From Sphingopyxis panaciterrulae (GTDB lineage: Bacteria; Pseudomonadota; Alphaproteobacteria; Sphingomonadales; Sphingomonadaceae): a stretch of 64,000 bases of DNA. The position numbers and the translations under genes are program-made. Position 1 is the stretch's first letter; each line of letters starts with the position of its first letter. This document shows, piece by piece, positions 50,330 through 58,416 of this stretch. The notes beneath the pieces are model-generated. The model saw only the letters and a list, made by a program, of their open reading frames with translations. It did not search any database and was not told the DNA's origin. The stretch lies in the NCBI RefSeq assembly GCF_014199295.1, contig NZ_JACIJH010000016.1, positions 44,760 through 108,759 of the forward strand, read 5' to 3'.

Positions 50330-51208
50330 ATGACACGCCTCCCTCCCCTCAGCAGCATGGAAGCTTTTCTGGAAGTCGCGCGGCACGGCACGGTGAAGGC
50401 CGCCGCGAGCGAGCTCGGCCTGTCGATGCCCGCGCTGTCGCGGCGCATCCAGACGCTGGAACATGCGGTCGGGCGGCCGCTGTTCGACCGCCATCACCAG
50501 GGGTTGAAGCTGACCGAGGCGGGGCGGACGCTGCAGACGCAGCTCGCGCCGATTCTCGACGAGCTGCGCGGGGTCATCGGCCGCGTCGGCAGCCCCGACG
50601 CGTCGCTGCGCCTCCACCTCAATGTGCTGCCGCTCTTCGCGCAGCAGCGCCTGTTCCCGCGCCTGCCCGAGCTGAGGCGCCAGCATCCCGAGCTGCATAT
50701 CGACATCGACACGCTGTCGCACGGCGAGGCGCGGCTGGGCGACGGGCTCGACGCCGCGATCGCGCTGGCCCGCGCGATCGACCCGGCGCTCTATGCGGCG
50801 CGGCTCGACCAGGACAAGATTTTTCCGATCGCGGCGCGCGACCTGACCGACGGCGAGCGCCCGATCACGGTTCCCGAACAGTTGCAGCGGCTGACCATCC
50901 TGCTTCACCGCGAAATGCCCGAAACCTTCGCCGAGTGGCGGCAGGCGATCGGTATGCCCTATCTCGAGCCCGCCGGAATCGATTTCTTCGATTCGGGGCC
51001 ACTGATGCTCGAGGCCGCGGCGCAGGGGATCGGCGTCGCCTTCATGCACGGCCATCATTTCGACAACGCCCAGGACGCGCGGCTGTCGCGGCTGTTCGAT
51101 TTCGATGTCGACAGTCCCTACAGCTATTGGTTCGTGTGCCGCCCGCGCGCGCTGCGCCAGCCGGCGGTCAAGCTGTTCCACGACTGGCTGCTGTCGGCGA
51201 AAATCTGA
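50330..51208 (+). CDS. LysR family transcriptional regulator (GcvA-like)
   Basis: A 292-residue LTTR. The N-terminal winged helix 'SMEAFLEVARHGTVKAAASE' and 'LGLSMPALSRRIQTLEHAVG' is clear, and the C-terminal effector domain resembles GcvA/AmpR types ('LMLEAAAQGIGVAF'). The ligand is unknown. The stop codon at 51206-51208 lies directly against the left repeat of the integrated element, so the element uses the native flank of this gene. ATG 50330 begins 'MTRLPPLSSM'. Confidence 0.9.
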   Translation: MTRLPPLSSMEAFLEVARHGTVKAAASELGLSMPALSRRIQTLEHAVGRPLFDRHHQGLKLTEAGRTLQTQLAPILDELRGVIGRVGSPDASLRLHLNVLPLFAQQRLFPRLPELRRQHPELHIDIDTLSHGEARLGDGLDAAIALARAIDPALYAARLDQDKIFPIAARDLTDGERPITVPEQLQRLTILLHREMPETFAEWRQAIGMPYLEPAGIDFFDSGPLMLEAAAQGIGVAFMHGHHFDNAQDARLSRLFDFDVDSPYSYWFVCRPRALRQPAVKLFHDWLLSAKI

Positions 51209-51258
51209 AAAATGGTGCTGCTGGAGAGGATTGAACTCTCGGCCTCACCCTTACCAAG
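51209..51258. repeat. Attachment site repeat, left (displaced tRNA-Thr 3' part)
   Basis: 50-bp direct repeat of 61850-61899 with a single mismatch (G at 51242, A at 61883). It contains the 3' part of tRNA-Thr from the anticodon loop to CCA, and breaks off after 'TTACCAAG'. It has no 5' half, so it is not a tRNA gene. Confidence 0.93.
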
Positions 51259-51416
51259 CCCCAGCGGACCATTCCGGCGAGTTCCGACGACACCCGAAAT
51301 CACTAGCTTTTCTGCGGCATACAGCTAAATCCGGTTCCGAGCAGTAGCGACCTGTTCCTACTGAAACCGGGTAATCTCGCTACCCCGAGACTACCCCGGA
51401 GCAACGGAGGCTATAC

Positions 51417-52751
51417 ATGGCAACGGCACCGAAGACCGGCACGACACAGCATCAATCCGGTCGCGAGCGGCTTACGGACAAGCGGATAGAGAAGCTGGCA
51501 GCACCGGCCGGGAAGCGCGTTGAGATCGCCGACACCATTGTCCGCGAATTGCGGATCAGGGTCAGCGACAAGGGTGCAAAGAGTTGGTCTGTGCTCTACC
51601 GCGTCGCGGGCGCAGGGGACAATAACACCCGCGGCGAGCAGAAGCGAATGACGCTTGGCCCCTATCCGCTCGTGAGCCTCGAACAGGCCCGGGACAAGGC
51701 GCGGGAGGCGCTCGACACCGCCGACCGAGGGCTGGACCCCGCCGCCCAGCGTGACGAGGAGCGCGCCCAACGGCAGACCCGCACCTTCGAGGTCATTCTT
51801 GAGCGTTTCGTCGACCTCCATGTGAAGCAGAATACCCGCGATGGGCGCTTTGCGAAGGAACGGGCCGCGACACTCGACGCCGCGAAGGCCGGGAAGCTCG
51901 TCCCGAAAGGGCCGAACAAGAAGCTCGGGCGCCCGCCCGCGCAACGGCTGATCGAGGATCACGCCCTGCCGCTATGGCGCGGACGGCTGATCGAGACGAT
52001 CACCCGCGCCGAGGCCCACGACCTGCTCGATGACATTGTCACGAAGCGCGGCGAGGCTATCGCCCGGGAATTGCGGAAGCACCTGACCAAGATGTTCAAT
52101 TGGGCGGCTGACCGCGGCCACATAGCCGCAAGCCCCCTCGCTGGGATGCGGCGTCCCGAGTTGGGCTACGTGCCCCGCGAGCGCAATCTCTCGATGGACG
52201 AGCTTCGCCGGGTATGGGACGCGGCGGGCGACATGGGTTACCCCTTCGGCCCCATGTATCGCCTGCTCATCCTGACCGGGCAGCGCCGGTCGGAAGTCGC
52301 CGAACTCGAATTGCCGTGGATCGACGTCGAGCACCGCGCCGTCGAGATACCGGCCTCGCGCTACAAGACGAAGCGCGCGCACGTCTATCCGCTGTCGGCG
52401 CCAGCGTGGGCCATCGTAGACGCCCTCCCCCGCTGGAACGACGGCGACTGCCTCATCTCGACGACCAGCGGCGCCCGGCCGGTCAGCGGCTTCTCGAAGG
52501 CGAAGCAATCGCTCGACGACAAGATAACCGAGCGCGGCAAGAAGCAGGGGCTCGCTCCCCTCGCCGATTGGACCGTCCACGACGTTCGCCGGTCAGTCGC
52601 GACCCACATGGCCCGGCTCGGCATCCCGCAGGAGCATATCGAGCGCGTGCTTGGGCATGTCGTTCAGGGTGTTGCTGGAACATACAATAAATATTCCTAT
52701 CTCGACGAGAAACGCGCGGCGTTGGAGAAATGGGGAAAGTTGTGGCTGTAA
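51417..52751 (+). CDS. P4-type tyrosine integrase
   Basis: A 444-residue site-specific recombinase. N-terminal DUF4102 arm-binding domain ('RLTDKRIEKLAAPAGKRVEI', 'MTLGPYPLVSLEQARDKARE'), core-binding domain (about 125-240), then the catalytic domain with Arg in 'LTGQRRSEVAEL', H-x-x-R in 'WTVHDVRRSVATH', His in 'ERVLGHVVQG' and the nucleophile Tyr423 in 'TYNKYSY'. It sits 158 bp inside the left att repeat, the usual place, and should recombine at tRNA-Thr. Confidence 0.96.
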   Translation: MATAPKTGTTQHQSGRERLTDKRIEKLAAPAGKRVEIADTIVRELRIRVSDKGAKSWSVLYRVAGAGDNNTRGEQKRMTLGPYPLVSLEQARDKAREALDTADRGLDPAAQRDEERAQRQTRTFEVILERFVDLHVKQNTRDGRFAKERAATLDAAKAGKLVPKGPNKKLGRPPAQRLIEDHALPLWRGRLIETITRAEAHDLLDDIVTKRGEAIARELRKHLTKMFNWAADRGHIAASPLAGMRRPELGYVPRERNLSMDELRRVWDAAGDMGYPFGPMYRLLILTGQRRSEVAELELPWIDVEHRAVEIPASRYKTKRAHVYPLSAPAWAIVDALPRWNDGDCLISTTSGARPVSGFSKAKQSLDDKITERGKKQGLAPLADWTVHDVRRSVATHMARLGIPQEHIERVLGHVVQGVAGTYNKYSYLDEKRAALEKWGKLWL

Positions 52752-52829
52752 TCAGGGCGATGTAGCCCGCAGCGGGGATAGGTCCTTTCTTTGCTATAGT
52801 AAGGTGGCTTGGGGTCTAATTAATAGGTT

Positions 52830-52861
52830 CTCGCTTCCGATCCGAACGCCTCGGAAGCGAG
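52830..52861. promoter_or_regulatory. Inverted repeat at the alpA ribosome site
   Basis: Perfect 11-bp inverted repeat CTCGCTTCCGA / TCGGAAGCGAG with a 10-base loop; its right arm abuts the ribosome site GGAG at 52861-52864. It could be an operator for a satellite repressor or a hairpin limiting AlpA translation. A TATAGT -10-like sequence lies upstream near 52792. Confidence 0.55.
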
Positions 52862-52872
52862 GAGACCCGAAT

Positions 52873-53067
52873 ATGAAACCCATCGACAATCTTGTCCTCG
52901 ACATTGGCGGCGTGATGGAAATGACCACACTGTCGCAGTCGACGATCTACGCGCTGGCGAAGCGCGGCGAGTTCCCGAAACAGGTCCGCATCGGCCCCAA
53001 CCGCGTCGTCTGGCGCCGCTCGGAGGTCATTGCGTGGCTGGAACAGAAGATGGCCGCTGCCGCGTAA
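52873..53067 (+). CDS. AlpA family excisionase/regulator
   Basis: A 64-residue HTH protein of the AlpA/Phage_AlpA type: 'MEMTTLSQSTIYALAKRGEF' followed by 'PKQVRIGPNRVVWRRSEVIA' and 'WLEQKM'. In P4-like satellites AlpA acts as regulator and excisionase (directionality factor) for the adjacent integrase. Start ATG 52873 follows GAGGAG. Confidence 0.92.
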   Translation: MKPIDNLVLDIGGVMEMTTLSQSTIYALAKRGEFPKQVRIGPNRVVWRRSEVIAWLEQKMAAAA

Positions 53068-53071
53068 AAAA

Positions 53072-53100
53072 TCCCACCCCCGGGAGTTTCAGGGGTGGGA
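53072..53100 (-). terminator. Hairpin downstream of alpA
   Basis: TCCCACCCC pairs with GGGGTGGGA around 11 bases; the A-run before it (53066-53071) makes a T-tract on the minus strand. It therefore looks like a terminator for leftward transcription, although no leftward gene lies here; on the plus strand there is no T-tract. Confidence 0.4.
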
Positions 53101-53253
53101 GTATGCCTTTGCAAGAAGGTGGCGCCAAAGCTGATTAACGCCGTGGTCCTTATAGCCGCCCGGCCCACCAGCGCAGAGACCGTTCCGTTGAACGATCCGC
53201 CAAATTCTTGAGGCCTCCCGCTCCGGCTTAGATGCTGAGAGTGAGATACGACT

Positions 53254-55635
53254 ATGAGCCACGAGCTCGAAACCAACCTCGACACCGCCGAACGCTTCCT
53301 GCGCTGGGCCCATCCCGAGGGCCCATGGGTGCTCACGGCCATCCCGGTCGAGGGTGGCCGCACGACCACGGAGACCTTCTTTGATATGAGCGCGGCCCGC
53401 GGCTGGATCGCGAACATGTCGGGCAAGCAGAACGTCTACTTCACGGTCAACCGCGTCCGCGGCGCAATGGACACCAAGCCAAAGAAGGAGCATGTCGAAG
53501 AGGCGGTGATGCTCCACATAGACATCGACCCGAAGAAGCCTCGGGATGGGATGTCGGCCGAGGAACTCGACAAGTGGAACGCGAGCGAGCGTGCCCGCAT
53601 TCGCAAGCTGCTGGACGACTTCTCGCCGTCCCCGAGCGCCATCACCTTCTCGGGCGGGGGCTATCAGGGCTTCTGGAAGCTGGACGAGCCGCTCTACATC
53701 GGCGGCGACGAGGGCCGGTGGACTGAATTCGAGGCCTATAACAAGCAGCTGGGCATCGTTCTCGATGGTGACAACACGTGGAACATCGACCGCATCATGC
53801 GGCTTCCGGGCACGATCAACCTGCCCGACGAGAAAAAGCGCAAGAAGGGCCGCAAGCCCGCGCTCGCGGAGATTGTCGAACTCAGCGAGGCAACCTATCC
53901 GCTGAGCGACTTCACACCCGCGGTCGAGGTCCAGTCGAACGGCTCGGGCTCGGGCATCAAGGTCCAGATCAGCGGCAATCTCCCGCGCATCAAGGACCTC
54001 GACGAATTGCCCGAGGAGGTGACGCAGCGGACACGCATGCTCATCGTGCAGGGCGACGACCCCGACGACCCCAACCGCTACAGCTCAAAAAGCGAGGTGA
54101 CCTGGGCGGTCATCTGTGAACTCATCCGCGCGGGCTGCGAAGACGATATCATTGCGGCCGTCCTCCTTGATCCCGACTTCGGCATCAGCGACCACTGCCT
54201 GCGCCAGAAGCGATCGGTGGAGTATGTTGCGCGCCAGATCGAACGGGCGCGCGAAGAGGTCATTGAGCCGATGCTGCGCAAGCTCAACGAGCGTCATGCA
54301 GTGATCGCGGACCTCGGAGGCAAGTGCCGCGTGATCAGCGAGGTGATGGATCAGAACCTCGCCCGACCGCGCCTGCGCATCTCGAAGCAGAGTTTCGAGG
54401 ACTTCCGCAATCGCTACATGCACATCAGGGTTGAAGTGGGGCGGACGAAGGAGAATCAACCGCTCTACGCGTCAGCAGGAAAGTGGTGGCTGGAGAACCC
54501 AATGCGCCGCCAGTATGACACGTTGGTCTTCGCCCCCGGCCGCGACGTCCCCGACGCCTACAACCTTTGGAAGGGCTTTGCCTGTGAGGCGATACCGGGC
54601 GACGGTCATCAACCCTTCCTCGACCACCTCAAGAATAATGTTTGTTCCGGGATTGATGAATACTACAATTATCTCGTCGGCTGGATGGCTCGTGCCGTGC
54701 AGCACCCCGGGGAACAGGGCCATGTCGCAGTTGTTCTGAAGGGCGGGCGCGGCGCCGGAAAGGGCACCGTGGCGAAGATATTCGGATCGCTGTTCGGCCG
54801 CCACTTTCTGCACATCTCTTCGGCGAAGCATCTTGTCGGCCAGTTCAACGCGCACCTCCGTGACTGCGTCTTCCTCTTCGCCGATGAGGCATTTTATGCT
54901 GGTGACAAACAGCACGAGAGCGTCTTAAAAACGCTCGTGACAGAGGACCTGATCGTTGTCGAGGGCAAGGGCATCGACGCTGAGCCCTCGCCGAACTTCG
55001 TTCATCTGCTCATGGCGTCGAACGATCAATGGGTTGTCCCGGCTGGCTCTGATGAACGCCGATATTTCGTGTTGAATGTCGGCGAGGGCCGCAAGCAGGA
55101 TAAGAATTACTTCCGGGCGCTGCACACCCAGATTGATGAAGGCGGGCGGGAAAACCTGCTTCATTATCTGATGGCGCTAGACTTGGCGGATTTCGAGGTG
55201 CGCGACGTTCCCCTCACCGATGCCCTGCGCGAGCAGAAGGAGCATAATCTCACGCCCGAGGAGCAATGGTTACTCTCTGTCCTCGAAGGCGGGATGATTC
55301 CCGGAGTTTGGCCAGAAACGAACGACGATGAATATGAGCGAGTCCGCCGATCGAACGGCCACGATGCTGAAACACCCGGCGTCTATGACATGATGCGATC
55401 GTCGAGCCCACAGTTGCGAAATAAGAGCGAACAGACCCTCAGCCGCTTCCTGAAGGAATGGGGTTTCAGACCGCACAAGGAACATCGGTGGAGAGGGTGG
55501 CGGTTTCCCGCGTTGCTCGATCTGCGAGCGGCATGGCGAAAGAAGTTCGGCCAGTGGGATTTCGATGCCGCGACCGAATGGTCGCACGAGCCTGAAGGGT
55601 CCGGCGCGCAGTCGCAGTTGCCGAATATCACGTGA
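53254..55635 (+). CDS. Primase-helicase replication protein (P4 alpha-like)
   Basis: A 793-residue replication protein. The N-terminal half is a RepB-type archaeo-eukaryotic primase: catalytic Asp90 and Asp92 in 'LHIDIDPKKP', 'SGGGYQGFWKL' and 'IDRIMRLPGTINLPDE'. The C-terminal half is an SF3 helicase (DUF5906 family): Walker A 'LKGGRGAGKGTVAK' with Lys503, Walker B 'CVFLFADEAFYAG' and sensor 'HLLMASNDQWVVPAG'. It would open and prime an origin next to it. The iteron cluster directly downstream is the obvious candidate. Confidence 0.93.
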   Translation: MSHELETNLDTAERFLRWAHPEGPWVLTAIPVEGGRTTTETFFDMSAARGWIANMSGKQNVYFTVNRVRGAMDTKPKKEHVEEAVMLHIDIDPKKPRDGMSAEELDKWNASERARIRKLLDDFSPSPSAITFSGGGYQGFWKLDEPLYIGGDEGRWTEFEAYNKQLGIVLDGDNTWNIDRIMRLPGTINLPDEKKRKKGRKPALAEIVELSEATYPLSDFTPAVEVQSNGSGSGIKVQISGNLPRIKDLDELPEEVTQRTRMLIVQGDDPDDPNRYSSKSEVTWAVICELIRAGCEDDIIAAVLLDPDFGISDHCLRQKRSVEYVARQIERAREEVIEPMLRKLNERHAVIADLGGKCRVISEVMDQNLARPRLRISKQSFEDFRNRYMHIRVEVGRTKENQPLYASAGKWWLENPMRRQYDTLVFAPGRDVPDAYNLWKGFACEAIPGDGHQPFLDHLKNNVCSGIDEYYNYLVGWMARAVQHPGEQGHVAVVLKGGRGAGKGTVAKIFGSLFGRHFLHISSAKHLVGQFNAHLRDCVFLFADEAFYAGDKQHESVLKTLVTEDLIVVEGKGIDAEPSPNFVHLLMASNDQWVVPAGSDERRYFVLNVGEGRKQDKNYFRALHTQIDEGGRENLLHYLMALDLADFEVRDVPLTDALREQKEHNLTPEEQWLLSVLEGGMIPGVWPETNDDEYERVRRSNGHDAETPGVYDMMRSSSPQLRNKSEQTLSRFLKEWGFRPHKEHRWRGWRFPALLDLRAAWRKKFGQWDFDAATEWSHEPEGSGAQSQLPNIT

Positions 55636-55648
55636 TATGAATGCGGCC

Positions 55649-55868
55649 AGACGGAGCAGCCGTCGATCCGTCCGGCGTAATAGGCTGATTTAATGCCAAA
55701 AAGACGGACTAGACGGATAGACGGACCTGAATGCGGTTCGGGGGTCCGATGCCCAACGAGGGGCGATGGCCCCGCACGCATTTCCTTCCCTCTTACTTCG
55801 TCTAATCCGTCTAGTCCGTCTAAGAGTTAGAAAATAAAGGAAAGATTCGAGACGGATAAGCAGACGGA
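55649..55868. other. Candidate replication origin with iterons
   Basis: At least eight copies of AGACGGA or its complement TCCGTCT within 220 bp: 55649, 55702, 55711, 55719 (direct), 55806 and 55815 plus a one-mismatch copy at 55797 (inverted, 9-bp spacing, TCCGTCTAR), then 55850 and 55862 (direct). An AT-rich stretch (55821-55846) lies between. This follows the primase-helicase gene, as in P4-like satellites. The rest of the gap (55869-56139) shows no gene or clear motif. Confidence 0.65.
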
Positions 55869-56139
55869 GTAGGCGGATCAGTAACCCGGGGCGCCTTGTT
55901 GGGCGATCCATCTGCCAAACCACCCCTTGCGCCTGCCCCTCCCGCGCGCGGACGCGACACCGCCGCAGACCTCGCCCTCTACTCGGGCGGGGCCGGTCGA
56001 TGCCCCGCCACAATTTCGTGGACTCGCCATGCTTGGGCGACCCGCGGGGATGCCGCCGGGGTAGCGAGGTCGCGAAATTGCGGCAATCGTTCAAGCCTTA
56101 ACCGCCCCCTTTCGGGCGGTCGCAGCTATACTCAGGGTC

Positions 56140-56646
56140 ATGTCAAACGGTATTCCCCTGACCCCCGAGCGGAAAACCGCATTCCTCACCGAACTCGCGC
56201 GCCACGGCATCGCTGTGCGCGCGGCCCGGGCCGCGTCGCCGCAGAGCGTCCAAGGTGCGCTGTCGACCTTCAAGAACGAACGGCAGCGTGACCCCGAGTT
56301 CGCCGCCGCGTGGGAGGAGGCGCTCGAAACCGCCCGTGCCGAGGTCGACCATGAAATCTACCGCCGCGCGGTCGAGGGCTATGACGAGCCGGTCTATGGC
56401 GGCAAATATCGCGAGCAGGTGGTCGGCACCGTCCGCAAATATAGCGACCGGCTGCTTGAGCTTCGCGCGCGGGCGATGTTGCCCGCCTATCGCGACGCCG
56501 CGTCGATCAACGTCAACAAGCGCGTGACCCACGACGTCGATGCTGGCCTGCTGGGCGACGCCGTGACATCGGTGGCGCTGCGCCTCGCCAACACCTTCCG
56601 CCCGCCGATGAAGGTGATCGAGGGAGGCACGAGCGATGACGCCTGA
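56140..56646 (+). CDS. Terminase small subunit-like protein
   Basis: A 168-residue protein with a putative HTH at the N-terminus ('RKTAFLTELARHGIAVRAAR', then 'AASPQSVQGALSTFKNERQR') and a helical 'FAAAWEEALETARAEVDHEI' followed by 'YRRAVEGYDEPVYGGKYREQ'. This order resembles small terminase subunits of alphaproteobacterial phages, which bind pac/cos DNA. In satellites such a protein redirects the helper's packaging motor. No large subunit follows. It overlaps the next gene by 11 bp. Confidence 0.7.
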   Translation: MSNGIPLTPERKTAFLTELARHGIAVRAARAASPQSVQGALSTFKNERQRDPEFAAAWEEALETARAEVDHEIYRRAVEGYDEPVYGGKYREQVVGTVRKYSDRLLELRARAMLPAYRDAASINVNKRVTHDVDAGLLGDAVTSVALRLANTFRPPMKVIEGGTSDDA

Positions 56647-57040
56647 CGCCGCGCTCGACCATCTCGCCTTCTTCGTCGGCCTCCGGCTTATGGGGCCGGA
56701 CGCGCGGCGGCGCCTCCGCATCACCCTGTTGCGCCATAAAGACGTCGCCGCCCCGGCGCACGGCCCCGCCGACCGCCTAGAGCGGCTCGACGCGCTGCTC
56801 GACGGCCGCCGGACACCCCAGACCCTGCAAGACCGGCTCGACATGGCTCTCGCGCAGCGAGAGCGCAACGCTGCGCCCTTCGACGCCTGCTTCTGGCTCG
56901 CCCGGTCGGCCGAACTGATGGGCGCGGGCTTCTCGCCGCAGCAGGCGACGCAAATCATCAACGAGGTCCGCGAGCGTGTCGACGGCGCCAACAGCGCGGA
57001 CCCCATCACCGCCGAGCAGGAGGATATACATGCTGGCTAG
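56636..57040 (+). CDS. Hypothetical satellite protein
   Basis: A 134-residue protein not recognised. The sequence is rich in Arg, Ala and Leu and mostly helical ('DRLERLDALLDGRRTPQTLQ', 'ELMGAGFSPQQATQIINEVR'). It overlaps the TerS-like gene at the start and the next gene at the end, so it belongs to the same packaging-type operon. Confidence 0.7.
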   Translation: MTPDAALDHLAFFVGLRLMGPDARRRLRITLLRHKDVAAPAHGPADRLERLDALLDGRRTPQTLQDRLDMALAQRERNAAPFDACFWLARSAELMGAGFSPQQATQIINEVRERVDGANSADPITAEQEDIHAG

Positions 57041-57416
57041 CATCAATCTGAAGCGGAAGCGCATCCTGCGCGGCCGGGAGGAGGCCGTAGCCGAGCGCCA
57101 TCAGGCCGCCCGCGACTTCGTTGCCGCGATCCGCGAGGCGGAGGGCGCGATGGAGGCCATCAAGGCCGCCAACGACAAGCTGTATCGCTCCGACCTGCTC
57201 GCCGAGCAGAGGATGCTGAGCGACCTTCGCAGCGGCCGTGAGCGCACCTTCACCTTCCACCTCGCGAAGGAGGTCGAGGCCGAGGCGCCGCTGCTCGCCC
57301 GCGCCTTGGGCATCCGCGTTGCCCGGGTGCAGGCGCCATCCCTCGTCGACTTCATCGCGGTGACGTCCGCCGACGACTTCGACGCCGTTCCCGACAGCAA
57401 AGGAAAGCGAGCATGA
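57030..57416 (+). CDS. Hypothetical satellite protein, coiled coil
   Basis: A 128-residue protein not recognised. Residues about 8-55 ('RKRILRGREEAVAERHQAAR' onward) should form a long helix or coiled coil. ATG 57030 follows GGAGGATATAC. It overlaps its neighbours by 11 and 4 bp. Confidence 0.7.
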   Translation: MLASINLKRKRILRGREEAVAERHQAARDFVAAIREAEGAMEAIKAANDKLYRSDLLAEQRMLSDLRSGRERTFTFHLAKEVEAEAPLLARALGIRVARVQAPSLVDFIAVTSADDFDAVPDSKGKRA

Positions 57417-57784
57417 CCATCCCGCAGAAGCGCCACATCGTCAGCAACCTCAAGATCAAGGAGATCAGTTCCGTGGATAATCCCGCCCAAGTCGGCGCCA
57501 CCGCCGTCCTCATCAAGCGCGCCGACGGCGACGTGACCGAAATCCGCAAGAACGCCGCGGCGGTCGCCGCCGGGGAACAGCCGAAGTTCGGCGTCGCCGA
57601 CTATGAAGACGCGATGTTCGCCCGCGCCGCCGAACTGGCGAAGGATATGCAATGCACCCCCGAGCAGGCGCTGCTCAAAGGCCTACCGTCCGACCCGGCG
57701 CTGCGCGACCTCGCCCACGCCTCGGAGGTCGCTCGCGTGGGCGCTTACGCCGCCGAGGTGCGTAAGCGGCACGCCGCGGCATGA
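57413..57784 (+). CDS. Prohead protease/XkdF-like fragment
   Basis: A 123-residue protein whose N-terminus 'VSNLKIKEISSVDNPAQVGA' resembles the C-terminal 'E-V/I-S-x-V-D-N-P-A' segment of phage XkdF-type prohead proteases. The protease domain itself is absent, so it may be a capsid-remodelling or scaffold-like relic protein rather than an enzyme. Overlaps both neighbours by 4 bp. Confidence 0.6.
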   Translation: MTIPQKRHIVSNLKIKEISSVDNPAQVGATAVLIKRADGDVTEIRKNAAAVAAGEQPKFGVADYEDAMFARAAELAKDMQCTPEQALLKGLPSDPALRDLAHASEVARVGAYAAEVRKRHAAA

Positions 57785-58134
57785 AGCTGACCGCCGAGAC
57801 CGTCATGGCGGGCTATGCGGCGCTGTTCGACCCGCTGACCCGGGCGGCGCATCGGGCCTGTCTCGAACATGCCATCGTGACCCAGCCCGACCGCTGGCCG
57901 ACGTTGCGCGACTGCTTCGCCTTCGCGAAGCTCTATGGCGTCGAGATGGCGCCGTTCGCCGCCTTCTTCGGCTACATCGGCTGGGCGTTGGGCAAGCGCA
58001 CGATATGGGTCGACGCTGTTCGCGGCGAAGCGTCGACGTGGGAGGCGCGCCAGTTGATGACCGACGAGCAGGCGCAGGCCTTCGGCTTCCACTGCGCCTT
58101 CTCCGACATCATCGCGCACGACCAGCGGTGGTGA
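57781..58134 (+). CDS. Hypothetical satellite protein
   Basis: A 117-residue protein not recognised, rich in aromatic residues ('CFAFAKLYGVEMAPFAAFFG', then 'YIGWALGKRTIW'). One moderately hydrophobic stretch near residues 55-75. Start overlaps the upstream stop as ATGA; the stop overlaps the next GTG start. Confidence 0.7.
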   Translation: MKLTAETVMAGYAALFDPLTRAAHRACLEHAIVTQPDRWPTLRDCFAFAKLYGVEMAPFAAFFGYIGWALGKRTIWVDAVRGEASTWEARQLMTDEQAQAFGFHCAFSDIIAHDQRW

Positions 58135-58319
58135 ATGAGCATCGCGGGCCTTGGCAGGGTGGGCAGCGCCCCTCCCGCGGGCTCGACGGTGAGCGGGTCC
58201 CGACGCAGCGACGACCATGCCTGCTATGCCGCAAGCCCTTCGACAGCGAAGGCCCAGGCAATCGCTTATGCTTCCCTTGCCGGGGGAAGGCGGCAAGTGC
58301 GAGTCCCTACGCTATATAG
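58131..58319 (+). CDS. Small zinc-ribbon protein
   Basis: A 62-residue protein starting with GTG at 58131, overlapping the upstream stop (GTGA). The C-terminal part 'RPCLLCRKPFDSEGPGNRLC' plus 'FPCRGK' has two C-x-x-C pairs of a zinc ribbon. Similar short proteins are common in phages and mobile elements of alphaproteobacteria. A GTG at 58128 is an alternative start. Confidence 0.65.
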   Translation: MNEHRGPWQGGQRPSRGLDGERVPTQRRPCLLCRKPFDSEGPGNRLCFPCRGKAASASPYAI

Positions 58320-58416
58320 TTTGCGCCATACTGGATGCTTCTTTCCTCATTACTTGGCATTTCATGTTCCGCGAGCAATAACGTGGGCATCCGAATACCA
58401 ATCGACGGGGGAAGGA

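Noticed and set aside
51209..51258. A second tRNA-Thr gene
   Set aside because: Only the 3' part is present; no acceptor 5' strand or D arm, so it is an attachment-site remnant.
55649..55868. Possible CRISPR array
   Set aside because: Repeats are only 7-9 bp, occur in both orientations and have irregular spacing; no cas genes nearby.
55690..56094. A 134-codon minus-strand frame in the gap after the primase-helicase
   Set aside because: Arg/Leu-rich translation driven by the iteron repeats; no start context, no family.
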